A stretch of DNA of 64,000 nt from Prochlorococcus sp. AG-409-A10 (GCA_003216175.1 QCJG01000003.1:1-64000), one strand, 5' to 3'; shown: positions 38,414-48,064, numbered from the stretch's first letter. Made by a program: numbers and translations. The notes: a model not told the origin generated them from the sequence alone.

Positions 38414-39817
38414 GTGAATAATTCCACATCGCTTTACGAAGGGAATAATCGAAGAAGGCTAATGATCTCTTATGCCATGGGAGATGCTGGAACGGGATTA
38501 GCCGCAATACAGTTAGGTACTTATCTATTCTTATTTTTTACTTGTGCTGCAGGAATTCCTGCATTTATTGCAGGCTCGCTTCTCATGGTTTCAAAACTGT
38601 GGGATGCGATAAATGATCCTTTAATTGGATGGATGAGTGATCACACCAGATCGAGATGGGGGCCACGGCTTCCGTGGATGATTGGAGGTGCTATTCCACT
38701 TGGTTTATTCCTTGCAGCAATGTGGTGGGTCCCTCCAGGAGGAATAGATGCGAAAACAACTTATTACGTATTCGCCGCAATTTTCTTGATGACAGCCTAT
38801 ACGGCCGTAAATCTACCTTTTGCCGCATTGTCTACAGAGCTAACTGAAAATATAGCCATTAGAACAAGACTAAATGCAGCTAGATTTACTGGGTCTATTA
38901 TAGCTGGTACCACTGGGTTAATAGTGGCAGCAGGCTTCTTATCTCTAGGAGTGGAAGGTTATACTTCAATGGGAAGAGTAACAGGAATTATTGCTACTTT
39001 TACCACTTTAATTGCTTGCTGGGGACTAGCCCCATTTGCTAAAAAAGCTAGAAAGCCCACTTCACAATCAGAACCATTTAATAAGCAACTAAAGAGAGTT
39101 TTAAATAATAAACTTTTTACACGAATTATTGCTCTTTACTTGCTTCTTTGGTGCGGACTACAATTAATGCAAACCGTTTCATTAATATACCTTGAGCAAG
39201 TAATACTTGTTCCAATAGAAATTTCAAAATGGATACCAATACCATTTCAAATTAGTACTTTATTAGGTCTACAGTTTTGGAGCTTTTACTCCAATAAATA
39301 CGGGAGGATATCAGCACTATTCAAAGGGGGAAAACTATGGATATTATCTTGCCTTTTAGTTATGTTTATGCCTTCCATAACTAAAGGAGTAACTATCAAT
39401 ACTTTATTATCTTTTGGCAATATTGAAGGGATAAAGATGTTAATTCTTTTATTAATAATTGTTTTAGTGGGATTTGGAGCTTCAACAGCATATCTTATTC
39501 CTTGGTCTTTACTTCCTGATGCTATTGATCAAGATCCCGAAAAACCTTCAGGAATATATACAGCATGGATGGTTTTTATTCAGAAAATTGGTATTGGTTT
39601 AAGCGTTCAATTTTTGGGAGTTCTTTTATCTTTATCAGGATATAAATCATCAACTAATTGCTTATCAAGTTTTGAAGACTTAAATCAACCTCTAACCGCA
39701 ATTATTACTATTAGATTATGCATGGGATTAATTCCTTCTTTTCTCGTGATTGCTGGGTTAATAACGATGAAACCCTGGAGAAGTTTAGATTTCAAATCTA
39801 TAAGAGTAACTAAATGA
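38414..39817 (+). CDS. GPH-type (MelB-like) sugar transporter, major facilitator superfamily
   Basis: About 12 membrane spans in 467 residues. The N-terminal half shows the GPH-family signature LWDAINDPLIGWMSDHTRSRWGPRLPW with conserved cation-coupling acidic residues; the C-terminal half has SLLPDAIDQDPEKPSGIYTAW, another family block. This is a cation:sugar symporter by family; the substrate is not predictable. Start is GTG. Its stop overlaps the start of the MlaE-like permease (ATGA), so the two are translated together. Confidence 0.88.
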   Translation: MNNSTSLYEGNNRRRLMISYAMGDAGTGLAAIQLGTYLFLFFTCAAGIPAFIAGSLLMVSKLWDAINDPLIGWMSDHTRSRWGPRLPWMIGGAIPLGLFLAAMWWVPPGGIDAKTTYYVFAAIFLMTAYTAVNLPFAALSTELTENIAIRTRLNAARFTGSIIAGTTGLIVAAGFLSLGVEGYTSMGRVTGIIATFTTLIACWGLAPFAKKARKPTSQSEPFNKQLKRVLNNKLFTRIIALYLLLWCGLQLMQTVSLIYLEQVILVPIEISKWIPIPFQISTLLGLQFWSFYSNKYGRISALFKGGKLWILSCLLVMFMPSITKGVTINTLLSFGNIEGIKMLILLLIIVLVGFGASTAYLIPWSLLPDAIDQDPEKPSGIYTAWMVFIQKIGIGLSVQFLGVLLSLSGYKSSTNCLSSFEDLNQPLTAIITIRLCMGLIPSFLVIAGLITMKPWRSLDFKSIRVTK

Positions 39818-40563
39818 ACTATTCACCCCGCTGGCTAAGAAGATTTTTTAGCAGCATGTTAATTGGAGGGCAATCTATTGCATCAATAGCCAAAGGGAAA
39901 ATCAATAAATCAGATTTAATAGATCAATTAATGGAAGCAGGGCCAGGTAGCTTCCTTATTGTTCTAATAACAGGCATTGCAGCAGGCACAGTTTTCAATA
40001 TTCAAGTCGCCGCAGAATTGAGTAAGCAAGGATTAGGTTCTGCAGTTGGAGGACTTTTAGCAATTGGTATGGCAAGAGAAATAGCTCCATTACTTACCGC
40101 AACTCTTCTCACTGGGAAAGTTGCAACTGCTTTTGCCGCTCAAATAGGGACAATGAAAGTAACTGAGCAAATCGATGCTATTACTATGTTACAAACGGAT
40201 CCAGTTGAATATCTAGTAGTTCCAAGGCTATGTGCAATGGTTGTAATGGCGCCAATTCAATGCTTACTATTTTTTTCTATAGCTTTATTTAGTGGTCAAT
40301 TTAGCAGCACGATGCTCTATCAAATCCCACCAAGCATCTTTTGGAATTCGGTAAGAGAATGGCTGATAATATCTGATCTTCCATTTATGCTTGTTAAAGC
40401 AGTGGTGTTTGGTCTCTTAATCGCAATCATTGCTTGCGGATGGGGATTAACTACAAGAGGCGGTCCAAAAGAAGTAGGTTCTAGCACTACAGGAGCAGTA
40501 GTAATGACTCTAATCACCGTTTCTTTAGTAGATGTTTTGCTCACACAAGTTCTTTTTGGCTAA
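39814..40563 (+). CDS. mlaE: MlaE-family lipid ABC transporter permease
   Basis: 249 residues with about five to six spans and the family's core sequence: GPGSFLIVLITGIAAGTVFNIQ, AVGGLLAIGMAREIAPLLTATLLTGKVATAFAAQIGTM, EQIDAITMLQTDPVEYLVVPR, and the C-terminal GLTTRGGPKEVGSSTTGAVV. Homologues (MlaE, plastid TGD1) form the membrane part of phospholipid/glycolipid transporters with an ATPase and an MCE-domain protein; neither partner is in this window. It is followed by two cyanobacterial proteins of unknown function and plsY. Confidence 0.93.
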   Translation: MNYSPRWLRRFFSSMLIGGQSIASIAKGKINKSDLIDQLMEAGPGSFLIVLITGIAAGTVFNIQVAAELSKQGLGSAVGGLLAIGMAREIAPLLTATLLTGKVATAFAAQIGTMKVTEQIDAITMLQTDPVEYLVVPRLCAMVVMAPIQCLLFFSIALFSGQFSSTMLYQIPPSIFWNSVREWLIISDLPFMLVKAVVFGLLIAIIACGWGLTTRGGPKEVGSSTTGAVVMTLITVSLVDVLLTQVLFG

Positions 40564-40568
40564 AAACC

Positions 40569-40982
40569 ATGACTTCTGAAAATCCTCTTGATAAAGATAG
40601 TGTGATTTTATCCCCTTCTTATCGTTTACCCATCTTCATAATATGTGTGGGCTTATTATTTCTACTAAGCCCATTTCATCCTTGGCCAACAATTGTAATT
40701 AGTAGTTTTGGTTTTTTCCTATTACTGCAATCTTTTACCTTAAAACTAAAATTTACCAAGGACGATTTAATTGTCATGCAACTTGGAAATGAATTAAGAA
40801 GATTTCCTTTTAAAAATTGGATAGCATGGAGACTTATATTTCCCAAATTGCCGGGTTTACTTTATTTTAGAGAAGAAGCAAGCCCTCATCTATTGCCTAT
40901 ACTTTTTGAGGTCAACTCATTAGAAGAACAGCTAAGGTTAAGAGTCAAGGATTTAGAAATACAGAAGCAAGTAGACTCATGA
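40569..40982 (+). CDS. Cyanobacterial membrane protein of unknown function (DUF3119-like)
   Basis: 137 residues. Two hydrophobic segments form a hairpin (about 18-36, IFIICVGLLFLLSPFHPW, and 38-55, TIVISSFGFFLLLQS), then a ~75-residue domain with the pattern LELRRFPFKNWIAWRLIFPKLPGLLYFREE-like (here split over residues 72-105). The architecture and text match the cyanobacterial/plant family I recall as DUF3119, which has a PH-like look. It begins six bases after mlaE, which ties it to the lipid transporter. Function unknown. Confidence 0.75.
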   Translation: MTSENPLDKDSVILSPSYRLPIFIICVGLLFLLSPFHPWPTIVISSFGFFLLLQSFTLKLKFTKDDLIVMQLGNELRRFPFKNWIAWRLIFPKLPGLLYFREEASPHLLPILFEVNSLEEQLRLRVKDLEIQKQVDS

Positions 40983-41013
40983 AAATCTAAAACTTACTTG
41001 AAGTTTTTGAAAT

Positions 41014-42042
41014 ATGGAATTCGAAGAAAATCTATCTAAAGAAAAACAAAATTCAGAACAGAATATTTCTGTAACTAATTCTTCTTCATTGAAAAATACG
41101 CCTAAAGAGACTCTCGAGAGGCAACCTAAATCACAAAGTGTAATTAATCCTGAAAACAATCAAAAAATCTCTAACTCACAAATAAAGTCTTTCATTGACC
41201 TTGCTCTTAAAGATCTTCACCTTTCACGAGATCAATTAGAAAAAGAATTAGAAGAGCTTTCTAAAAAGAAAGCACAAATTGATACTGAGCTTAAAAGCTC
41301 ATTTACTGGTCAATCTGATGCAATCGCTAGGAAAGTAAAAGGTTTTCAAGAATATTTAACTGGAGCATTACAAGACCTAGCCCAGTCAGCGGAGCAACTA
41401 GAACTTGTTGTACCACCAGTAATAGTGAAGCCATCACCGCTTGATGAAAATAAAAAACTTGAGCCTTCTAAAGAGCCAGAAGTTATCCCTGCTGTTTCAG
41501 ATACATTCAAACCTGACGAGAATTTAATCAGAAGATGCTTTAGTCAATTTCTAGAACAACCAGATTTCTATGCTGAGCCCTGGAAACTAAGAAGGAGTCT
41601 TGAATCCATTGATATTGAAATACTTGAAGATTGGTTCTTCGGAATGGGGGGAAGAGGCGCTCAACCAAGTAGAGGGAGCAGGTCAAAGAATGCTTTAGTT
41701 GCAGCAGGGATTATTGCAATATTAGGTGAGTTATACGGAGAACAATTTCAGACTTTGGTTTTAGCGAGTCAACCAGAGCGACTTGGAGAATGGAGAAGAT
41801 GTCTCCAAGATTCATTGGGACTTAACCGTGAGGATTTTGGGCCAAATAGCGGGATAGTGCTTTTTGAGCGATCCGATGGACTAATTGAAAGAGCAGATCG
41901 ACTTGAAGAAAGAGGGGAGTTGCCTTTGATAATTATTGATGCGGCAGAAATTAATGTAGAAATTCCAATTCTTCAGTTTCCCATTTGGTTAGCTTTTGCA
42001 GGAAGTCCCAATGAAATTTATGAAGAGGATGGATTAATATAA
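41014..42042 (+). CDS. Cyanobacterial protein of unknown function (DUF3086-like)
   Basis: 342 residues, soluble. The N-terminal ~60 residues are low-complexity. Residues about 60-135 are a charged coiled coil (LSRDQLEKELEELSKKKAQI). The C-terminal ~180 residues form a globular domain with RRCFSQFLEQPDFYAEPWKLRR, LEDWFFGMGGRGAQPSRGSRSK and LVLASQPERLGEWRRCLQDSLGL. I recall this C-terminal part as the cyanobacterial family DUF3086; no function is known to me. It sits between the MlaE/DUF3119-like pair and plsY on the same strand. Confidence 0.75.
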   Translation: MEFEENLSKEKQNSEQNISVTNSSSLKNTPKETLERQPKSQSVINPENNQKISNSQIKSFIDLALKDLHLSRDQLEKELEELSKKKAQIDTELKSSFTGQSDAIARKVKGFQEYLTGALQDLAQSAEQLELVVPPVIVKPSPLDENKKLEPSKEPEVIPAVSDTFKPDENLIRRCFSQFLEQPDFYAEPWKLRRSLESIDIEILEDWFFGMGGRGAQPSRGSRSKNALVAAGIIAILGELYGEQFQTLVLASQPERLGEWRRCLQDSLGLNREDFGPNSGIVLFERSDGLIERADRLEERGELPLIIIDAAEINVEIPILQFPIWLAFAGSPNEIYEEDGLI

Positions 42043-42062
42043 AAATTCCTCTTGAAATTATT

Positions 42063-42662
42063 TTGAATCTATTAATTCTATTTTTAGGGTATTTATTTGG
42101 ATCTTTTCCTAGTGGTTATCTAGCTGGAAGAATTGCTAAAGGAATTGATATTCGTTCGCTAGGTTCCGGGTCTACAGGAGCAACAAATGTATTAAGACAT
42201 ATTGGAAAGCGCGCAGCAATTTCAGTCTTTCTACTCGATGTTTTCAAAGGAGTTCTATCTATCTTAGTAGCAAAATATTTCCTACTAAATGATTCATGGC
42301 AAGTAGCTATAGGTCTATCAACTTTAATTGGACACATTTGGCCTATCTGGCTTAATTGGAAAGGTGGTAAAGCTGTAGCAACAGGGTTGGGGATATTTCT
42401 TGGTATTTCATGGCAAGTAGGACTTGCTACGCTAGGAATCTTTATCATAATGATTACATTATTTAGAATAGTGTCACTTGCTAGCGTCAGCGCAGCATTG
42501 ACTCTGCCTTTAATTATGTTTCTAAGCTTTAGAACTTCAAATATTTCTGTACCATTTTTAGTTATTTCACTTTTAGCTATGACTTTAGTAATTTGGAGAC
42601 ATAGAGAGAATATAGTTAGATTAATTAAAGGTAAAGAGCCAAGAATTGGGAAGCCACAATAA
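42063..42662 (+). CDS. plsY: Glycerol-3-phosphate acyltransferase PlsY
   Basis: A membrane acyl-phosphate:G3P acyltransferase, first step of phospholipid synthesis. The family motif GSFPSGYLAGRIAKGIDIRSLGSGSTGATNVLR is at the N-terminus (motifs 1 and the glycine-rich loop), followed by FLLDVFKGVLSIL and WKGGKAVATGLGIFLG. About five spans in 199 residues. The start is TTG, 20 bases after the preceding gene. Convergent with pyrF. Confidence 0.95.
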   Translation: MNLLILFLGYLFGSFPSGYLAGRIAKGIDIRSLGSGSTGATNVLRHIGKRAAISVFLLDVFKGVLSILVAKYFLLNDSWQVAIGLSTLIGHIWPIWLNWKGGKAVATGLGIFLGISWQVGLATLGIFIIMITLFRIVSLASVSAALTLPLIMFLSFRTSNISVPFLVISLLAMTLVIWRHRENIVRLIKGKEPRIGKPQ

Positions 42663-42663
42663 A

Positions 42664-43389
42664 TTAAATAACCACTTTATCGCAAAAACTTTTGAACATA
42701 TAAGCAGGATCATTAGATTGGGTAATTGCTCTTCCTATAACTAACCTTGAAGCCCCCATTTTAAGAGCTTCGGATGCATCAGAAACCCTAGATTGATCGT
42801 TAATATCCGAACCTAATGACCGTATTCCAGGAGTTACCAACTCAAAAGTCTCAGGATAAACTTCACGAAGTAATTTAACCTCTTTAGGGCTACAGACACA
42901 TCCTCCTAAACCAGACTTCGATGCAACCTCTGCGAGATGCATAACACGTTGATCTATTGATTGATTAATCAATAGATCACCAGCAAAACTTTCTCGAGTC
43001 CAACTAGTCAAGATTGTAATTCCCAAAAGTTTTGGCGGCTTTAAATTGTTTTTAGCGGCTCCTTCATATGCAGCTTCATTTGCCATCTTAAGAGCCTTTA
43101 TTCCTGCACAAGTATGCAAAGAAATAAATTCAGCTCCTGTTTTTGATGCTGCGAAACATGCTCTAGCAACTGTAGTTGGAATATCATGAAATTTAAGATC
43201 TAAAAATATTTTTTTACCCTTATCCCTTAATATCGACAATACATCTGGTCCTTCATTAACAAACAACTCTAATCCAACTTTTACCCAGATAATTTCAGGT
43301 ATTGTTTCCAGTAAATTGAAAACATTTTTCTTATCCATACCATCTAAGGCAATAATTATTTTTTCACTTGGATTATCAATATTTTTCAT
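42664..43389 (-). CDS. pyrF: Orotidine 5'-phosphate decarboxylase
   Basis: The last step of UMP synthesis. The catalytic tetrad motif is visible as FLDLKFHDIPTTV (Asp-x-Lys-x-x-Asp), preceded by the substrate-site IIALDGMDK and followed by VTPGIRSLG and RLVIGRAITQSNDP at the phosphate site. The 241-residue length is typical of the bacterial class. It lies nine bases downstream of tyrS on the same strand. Confidence 0.96.
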   Translation of the reverse strand: MKNIDNPSEKIIIALDGMDKKNVFNLLETIPEIIWVKVGLELFVNEGPDVLSILRDKGKKIFLDLKFHDIPTTVARACFAASKTGAEFISLHTCAGIKALKMANEAAYEGAAKNNLKPPKLLGITILTSWTRESFAGDLLINQSIDQRVMHLAEVASKSGLGGCVCSPKEVKLLREVYPETFELVTPGIRSLGSDINDQSRVSDASEALKMGASRLVIGRAITQSNDPAYMFKSFCDKVVI

Positions 43390-43398
43390 AACGATCTA

Positions 43399-44646
43399 TC
43401 AATTTGAAACACGAAGAAATTTCTTCTTTCCTACTTGCAAGATTTTTCCTATGAGATCATCTGGAGTATCAAACTCTAAATTAGGATCCACAATTTTTTT
43501 TCCATCAATTCTCACTCCTCCTCCAAGAATTTGTCTTCTTGCCTCACTGCTACTTGAACACATTTCCATCTTACTAAATAAATAAAATGCTTTAGCTGGA
43601 AAATTTACATTAGAAATTGATGCCTCTGGTATTTCCTCAAGAGTATCTTGAGTACCTAAAACTAATCTTTCAGAATTAAGTTGAGCTTTTTTTGCCGCTT
43701 CAAGTCCTTTAAAATTAGATGTTATTTTTAAAGCCATAAATTTTTGAACCTCCCTTGGACTTGCATTTAACTCCTTTAAGTTTTCATTAGTTAGTAAGTT
43801 TAAATAACTAAAAACCAAATCATCAGGAACCTTTTCTAATTTGGAATACATAGATAATGAATCTTCATTTATTCCTACAAAATTTTCTAAGCTTTTACTC
43901 ATTTTTTGGGTACCATCTAAACCAACTAAAATAGGTAATAGCATTCCAAATTGGGGTTTCTGTCCAAAAGCTCGTTGCAGATCTCGTCCCATAGCAATAT
44001 TAAATTTTTGATCTGTACCACCAAGTTCTAAATCAGAATTTATTGCAACAGAATCATATCCTTGAAGAAGTGGATAGAGAAATTCATGAAGAGATATCGG
44101 AGTACCAGATTTATATCGATTACTAAAATCTTCTTTAGCTAGCATCTGACCAACTGTAGAATTTGACAAAAGTTCTATTACTTTTGACAAATTAAGATTT
44201 TCTAGCCACTCACTATTTCTTCTAATTTCTAATCGACCAGGAGTTGAAAAATCTAGTAAAGAATCATTAGGTTCTTTACCTAAGCCTAATTGTTCAAGAT
44301 AATTCAATGCATTTGATTCAACCTGATCTTTTGAAAGCTGTATTCTAGTTTTATTCTTTCCAGTTGGGTCTCCAATCCTTGCGGTAAAATCTCCAATTAT
44401 AAGTATTGCAATATGTCCAGCATCTTGAAAAGCTCTTAATTTTCTAAAAAGAATACTATGACCGATATGAATATCAGTTCCTGTTGGGTCAATTCCAAGT
44501 TTTACCCGTAAAGGTTTTTTTTCTATAGATGAAAGCTCTAATTTTTTTAGAAAGCTTTCATCTGAATCTCCTGAATTATTATAAGGGAAAAGATCATCTA
44601 AACCTCTAGATATCCAATCAGGTAATTCATTGAATTTATCTAACAT
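43399..44646 (-). CDS. tyrS: Tyrosyl-tRNA synthetase
   Basis: A class I synthetase with the HIGH motif at residues 60-63 (DIHIGHS) and the KMSKS loop around residue 248 ([10 protein letters not shown]). A C-terminal S4 RNA-binding domain contains [21 protein letters not shown]. The HIGH variant with an N-terminal [10 protein letters not shown] places it in the TyrZ-like bacterial subgroup common in cyanobacteria. Length is 415 residues. Confidence 0.95.
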   Translation of the reverse strand: MLDKFNELPDWISRGLDDLFPYNNSGDSDESFLKKLELSSIEKKPLRVKLGIDPTGTDIHIGHSILFRKLRAFQDAGHIAILIIGDFTARIGDPTGKNKTRIQLSKDQVESNALNYLEQLGLGKEPNDSLLDFSTPGRLEIRRNSEWLENLNLSKVIELLSNSTVGQMLAKEDFSNRYKSGTPISLHEFLYPLLQGYDSVAINSDLELGGTDQKFNIAMGRDLQRAFGQKPQFGMLLPILVGLDGTQKMSKSLENFVGINEDSLSMYSKLEKVPDDLVFSYLNLLTNENLKELNASPREVQKFMALKITSNFKGLEAAKKAQLNSERLVLGTQDTLEEIPEASISNVNFPAKAFYLFSKMEMCSSSSEARRQILGGGVRIDGKKIVDPNLEFDTPDDLIGKILQVGKKKFLRVSN

Positions 44647-44672
44647 AATCTAAATATTAAAAAGTTTAATCA

Positions 44673-44990
44673 TCATTTATCCAATTCAGATTTCATTCTC
44701 ACCAACGTTTTATTCATCTGATCAAACATTTGATCAGGAGTAATTCCAAATTGACTCAACTGAGTCTTTAATTGTTCTACTGTCATTTTTGCCTGAAAAT
44801 CCTCAGAGAGTTCGAATCGTTTCATAAAAACTTTGTATCTCTCCATTAAATTCTCCATAGTATCAATAAACATTACTTTCCCTTCTCTATCAAATTTCCC
44901 ATAATCAGATCCTAATTGCATAAGATTCTGATAATCAGTAAAAAGTTTTTTTGCTTCTTCCTGAACAATTTCGGACTCAAAAAAACTCAT
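44673..44990 (-). CDS. Cyanobacterial protein of unknown function (DUF1825-like)
   Basis: 105 residues opening MSFFESEIVQEEAKKLF and containing LMQLGSDYGKFDREGK, YKVFMKRFELSEDFQA and QFGITPDQMFDQM, a strongly conserved cyanobacterial sequence that I recall as DUF1825. The protein is all-helical and soluble. The frame continues 66 codons upstream, but the ATG at 44990 gives the family's usual N-terminus, so I reject the longer form. Function unknown. Gap to tyrS is 26 bases. Confidence 0.85.
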   Translation of the reverse strand: MSFFESEIVQEEAKKLFTDYQNLMQLGSDYGKFDREGKVMFIDTMENLMERYKVFMKRFELSEDFQAKMTVEQLKTQLSQFGITPDQMFDQMNKTLVRMKSELDK

Positions 44991-45308
44991 ATCCTTAAAC
45001 CTAGTTGACAGATCAATTGTTCGATTTTCAATGCAACGGCTAACATTGATTATATCATTAAAAAGTTCTATAAAGTTTAGACCATTTCCGCCCAAAAACA
45101 TTTGTTTATGTAGTGTAAATAGCCACACCACCAAAAAAATATAATTCTTACTCAAGTTACATAAAAACTTACTAATGAAGACAAACACTTTTTATTTGAT
45201 CTTGACAAGCTAAGCTCGAACTGTTCTCAATCAAAATAATATAAAATCTTGTTCATATAATGATGAAAATTTTAATTAAAAATTATCTTTTATTTTAACC
45301 TTTTTTAA
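44991..45308. other. 318-base spacer before the GIY-YIG gene
   Basis: Divergent promoter region for the DUF1825-like and GIY-YIG genes. On the minus strand the DUF1825-like frame stays open to 45188, with a hydrophobic translation (FLVVWLFTL) that matches nothing I know. No RNA gene or clear hairpin is seen. Confidence 0.45.
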
Positions 45309-45908
45309 ATGATAGAATCAAATCGGCAATATAATTTATTTAATAATAATAATTTAAATTTTTCGGCAAAAAATCCTCTTGAAGATATATATATTGATAA
45401 AAAAATAATTAGGGACTGGCAAGAAAAAATAATTAAGCATCAATCTCCAATTTTTAAATACGGCTATAAAAAAATAAATCAACCTTCATTGCTTGAATCA
45501 TACTCAGAAGAGCTAAACGAATTTTTCAACCCAGTTCAGCTTACCCCTTTACCTTTAAGTTTTTGGAGGTGGCCAAAAGCAATGCATGAGGGGCCTGCAG
45601 TTTATTTTGTAATGGACAAACTCATTGATTCTAATAAAAATATAATTTTATATATTGGAGAAACAATTTCCGCAGATAAAAGGTGGAAAGGGGCGCATGA
45701 CTGTAAAAATTATCTTTCAAATTATTCCGATTCTCTACATAAAGCAAATATGTCTACCAATTTAAGCATTCGTTTTTGGCTTGATGTTCCAATTAAAACC
45801 AAGGAGAGAAGAAAATTAGAACAAAAGCTTATCCAAGCTTGGCTTCCACCATTTAATAAAGAGATAAGGGAAATATGGGCAACACCATTTACTTCTCAAA
45901 GCAATTAG
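45309..45908 (+). CDS. Stand-alone GIY-YIG nuclease-domain protein
   Basis: 199 residues. The second half carries the full GIY-YIG set: the GIY-equivalent GPAVYFV (residues 95-101), LYIGET (114-119), the catalytic Arg (R125 in DKRWKGAH) and the metal-binding Glu (E171) within LEQKLIQAWLPPFN. The N-terminal ~90 residues are unique and Asn-rich at the start. No UvrC, homing-endonuclease or methyltransferase domain is attached. It could be a DNA repair or structure-specific nuclease, or a restriction-like enzyme; the sequence does not decide. It has its own promoter region, and pepA follows 37 bases later. Confidence 0.8.
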   Translation: MIESNRQYNLFNNNNLNFSAKNPLEDIYIDKKIIRDWQEKIIKHQSPIFKYGYKKINQPSLLESYSEELNEFFNPVQLTPLPLSFWRWPKAMHEGPAVYFVMDKLIDSNKNIILYIGETISADKRWKGAHDCKNYLSNYSDSLHKANMSTNLSIRFWLDVPIKTKERRKLEQKLIQAWLPPFNKEIREIWATPFTSQSN

Positions 45909-45945
45909 TAAAAATTGTTATCATATGTACAAGTATAAAAATTAA

Positions 45946-47433
45946 ATGCAAATTTCAGCAGTCTCCAAAGACATTAACGAATGGTCAGGTTCAGTACTTA
46001 TTGCTGGGATTTTGGAAGGAACAATCGAAAGCCATATAAATTTATTTAAGACAATAATAAAAGATACTTATTTAAGCAAAAGGTTTAATGATTCAAAGTT
46101 CAAAGGCAAGAAAAATCAGAGGTTATCAATTGAACTTATGGAAGGCACAATAAAAAAAGTAATCTTTGTAGGATTAGGAGAAGCCGAAACTCTTCGAATT
46201 AATGATCTAAGGAAGGCCACCTCGATTTGTACTCGTCAAGTTTTAGGATTTGAAAGAAAGTTAGGAATATTTTTCCCTTGGGATATATTTGAGACTTCCT
46301 CCGCTGCATGCGCAGTGGGTGAAGCAGTTAGATTGTCATGTATTAAAGATCACAGATTCAAATCAGAGTCAACAGAACATACTCAAATAGATGAAGTTGA
46401 ATTGATAGGTTTAAGTACCAAAACCACTAACTCAGCCATTGCTGAAATAAATCCCATTTGCGAAGGAGTCAAATTTGCAAGAGAACTTGTTTCTGCCCCC
46501 CCCAATGTTCTTACCCCATATCAAATGGCTAAAGAGGCTGAAAAATTAGCCACTAATTATGATCTAGATTTAAAAATTCTTGACAAAAAAGAGTGCGAAG
46601 AAAAAGGAATGGGAGCCTACTTAGCAGTTGCTAAAGGATCAGATCTAGAGCCAAATTTTATTCACTTAAAATATTCTCCAAACACCGTAAAAAAGAAAGT
46701 CGTATTAATTGGTAAAGGCTTAACTTTTGACTCTGGTGGATACAACTTAAAAGTAGGTGCCTCTCAAATTGAAAAGATGAAGTATGACATGGGAGGAAGT
46801 GCTTCTGTTCTTGGAACAGCAAGAACCATCGCAGAATTAAAACCAACCAATATCGAGGTTCATTTTATTGTTGCAGCTTGCGAAAATATGATTAATGGTT
46901 CTGCATTGCATCCTGGAGATATCATCAAAGCTTCGAATGGAAAAACCATTGAAGTAAACAATACCGATGCAGAGGGAAGATTAACGCTAGCTGATGCTTT
47001 GGTTTACGCATCCAAGCTTAAGCCTGACGCCATTGTAGATCTAGCTACTCTTACTGGGGCTTGCGTAATTGCATTAGGAGATGAAATAGCAGGGTTATGG
47101 ACTGACAATGATCAGCTCTCTGAACAATTAACTAAAGCTGCGGGTAAAGCTGGAGAGGGTATTTGGAGGATGCCCATGCAAGATTCATACAAATCTGGAA
47201 TTAAATCATCTATTGCCGATTTACAAAATACAGGTCCTAGGCCAGGGGGATCAATTACTGCTGCATTGTTTCTAAAAGAATTTGTGAACTCAAGCATTCC
47301 ATGGGCTCACATTGATATCGCAGGTACATGTTGGACTGAAAAAGATAGAGATATAAATCCAAAAGGAGCAACTGGTTATGGAGTAAGAACGTTAATTAAT
47401 TGGATAAAAGAATTGAGTCTCAACGCGAATTAA
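45946..47433 (+). CDS. pepA: Leucyl aminopeptidase (M17 family, PepA)
   Basis: A cytosolic di-zinc aminopeptidase of 495 residues. The C-terminal catalytic domain has LIGKGLTFDSGGYNLK (metal-binding Lys/Asp), KYDMGGSASVLG and the family signature NTDAEGRLTLADAL (catalytic Arg), then DLATLTGACVIALG. The N-terminal macro-like domain is typical. It may also bind DNA as PepA does in E. coli; nothing here shows that. Convergent with msrA. Confidence 0.96.
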   Translation: MQISAVSKDINEWSGSVLIAGILEGTIESHINLFKTIIKDTYLSKRFNDSKFKGKKNQRLSIELMEGTIKKVIFVGLGEAETLRINDLRKATSICTRQVLGFERKLGIFFPWDIFETSSAACAVGEAVRLSCIKDHRFKSESTEHTQIDEVELIGLSTKTTNSAIAEINPICEGVKFARELVSAPPNVLTPYQMAKEAEKLATNYDLDLKILDKKECEEKGMGAYLAVAKGSDLEPNFIHLKYSPNTVKKKVVLIGKGLTFDSGGYNLKVGASQIEKMKYDMGGSASVLGTARTIAELKPTNIEVHFIVAACENMINGSALHPGDIIKASNGKTIEVNNTDAEGRLTLADALVYASKLKPDAIVDLATLTGACVIALGDEIAGLWTDNDQLSEQLTKAAGKAGEGIWRMPMQDSYKSGIKSSIADLQNTGPRPGGSITAALFLKEFVNSSIPWAHIDIAGTCWTEKDRDINPKGATGYGVRTLINWIKELSLNAN

Positions 47434-47455
47434 AACATTCACATATAATTTATTG

Positions 47456-48064
47456 TTATTTATATTCGCCCCAAACCTTTTTTAGTCTATTATCTCTACC
47501 GCAACTCGTTCTATAAAAATTATATTTAAGGGGATTTTTAACTGCAAAGTCTTGATGATAATTTTCTGCTATCCAAAAAGTTTTTGAGTCAATAATATCA
47601 ACCTTTAATTGGTCCAAGGGTATATTTAATGCAACAGAGATAGTTTCTTGACTCTTTTTTGCATCACTCTTTTGTTCTTGATTATATGTAAAAATAACAG
47701 GCTTATATGAATTACCTCTGTCACAAAATTGACCCTTATTATCAAAAGGGTCGATATTAACCCAATACTGTTGAAGTAAATCTTTATAACTTATAATATT
47801 GGGATCAAAACTAACTTTAACAACCTCTTGATGCCCACTATGATTTTCATACGTTGGATTACTTAGATCTCCTCCGGAATATCCACTTTCAGCAGAAACA
47901 ACACCATCAAGTTTCTCTAGATCATGTTCTAGACACCAAAAACAACCCCCTGCGAAAATAGCTTCTTCTGATTCGGCAAATGTTTGCAAAGGGGAAGCTA
48001 TTAATATCTGCAAGAGCATAGAAAATACTATTAGCCTTCTGAAGATTGTATTCATAGGAATCAT
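47456..48064 (-). CDS. msrA: Peptide methionine sulfoxide reductase MsrA, exported
   Basis: The active-site motif AGGCFWCLEHD is present (catalytic C41), with the domain continuing SGYSGG, YENHSGHQEVVKVSFDP and FAEN-like IAENYHQDF. A hydrophobic N-terminus (IFRRLIVFSMLLQILIA, cleaved near FAES) directs it out of the cytoplasm, so it repairs oxidised methionines in periplasmic or lumenal proteins. Its start overlaps the lpxB stop by four bases, making it the last gene of the lipid A run. ATG at 48055 is an alternative start. Confidence 0.94.
   Translation of the reverse strand: MIPMNTIFRRLIVFSMLLQILIASPLQTFAESEEAIFAGGCFWCLEHDLEKLDGVVSAESGYSGGDLSNPTYENHSGHQEVVKVSFDPNIISYKDLLQQYWVNIDPFDNKGQFCDRGNSYKPVIFTYNQEQKSDAKKSQETISVALNIPLDQLKVDIIDSKTFWIAENYHQDFAVKNPLKYNFYRTSCGRDNRLKKVWGEYK

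Noticed and set aside
44991..45188. 66-codon N-terminal extension of the DUF1825-like gene
   Set aside because: The family begins at M-x-FF-x-SEIV; the extension is unlike any member I recall.
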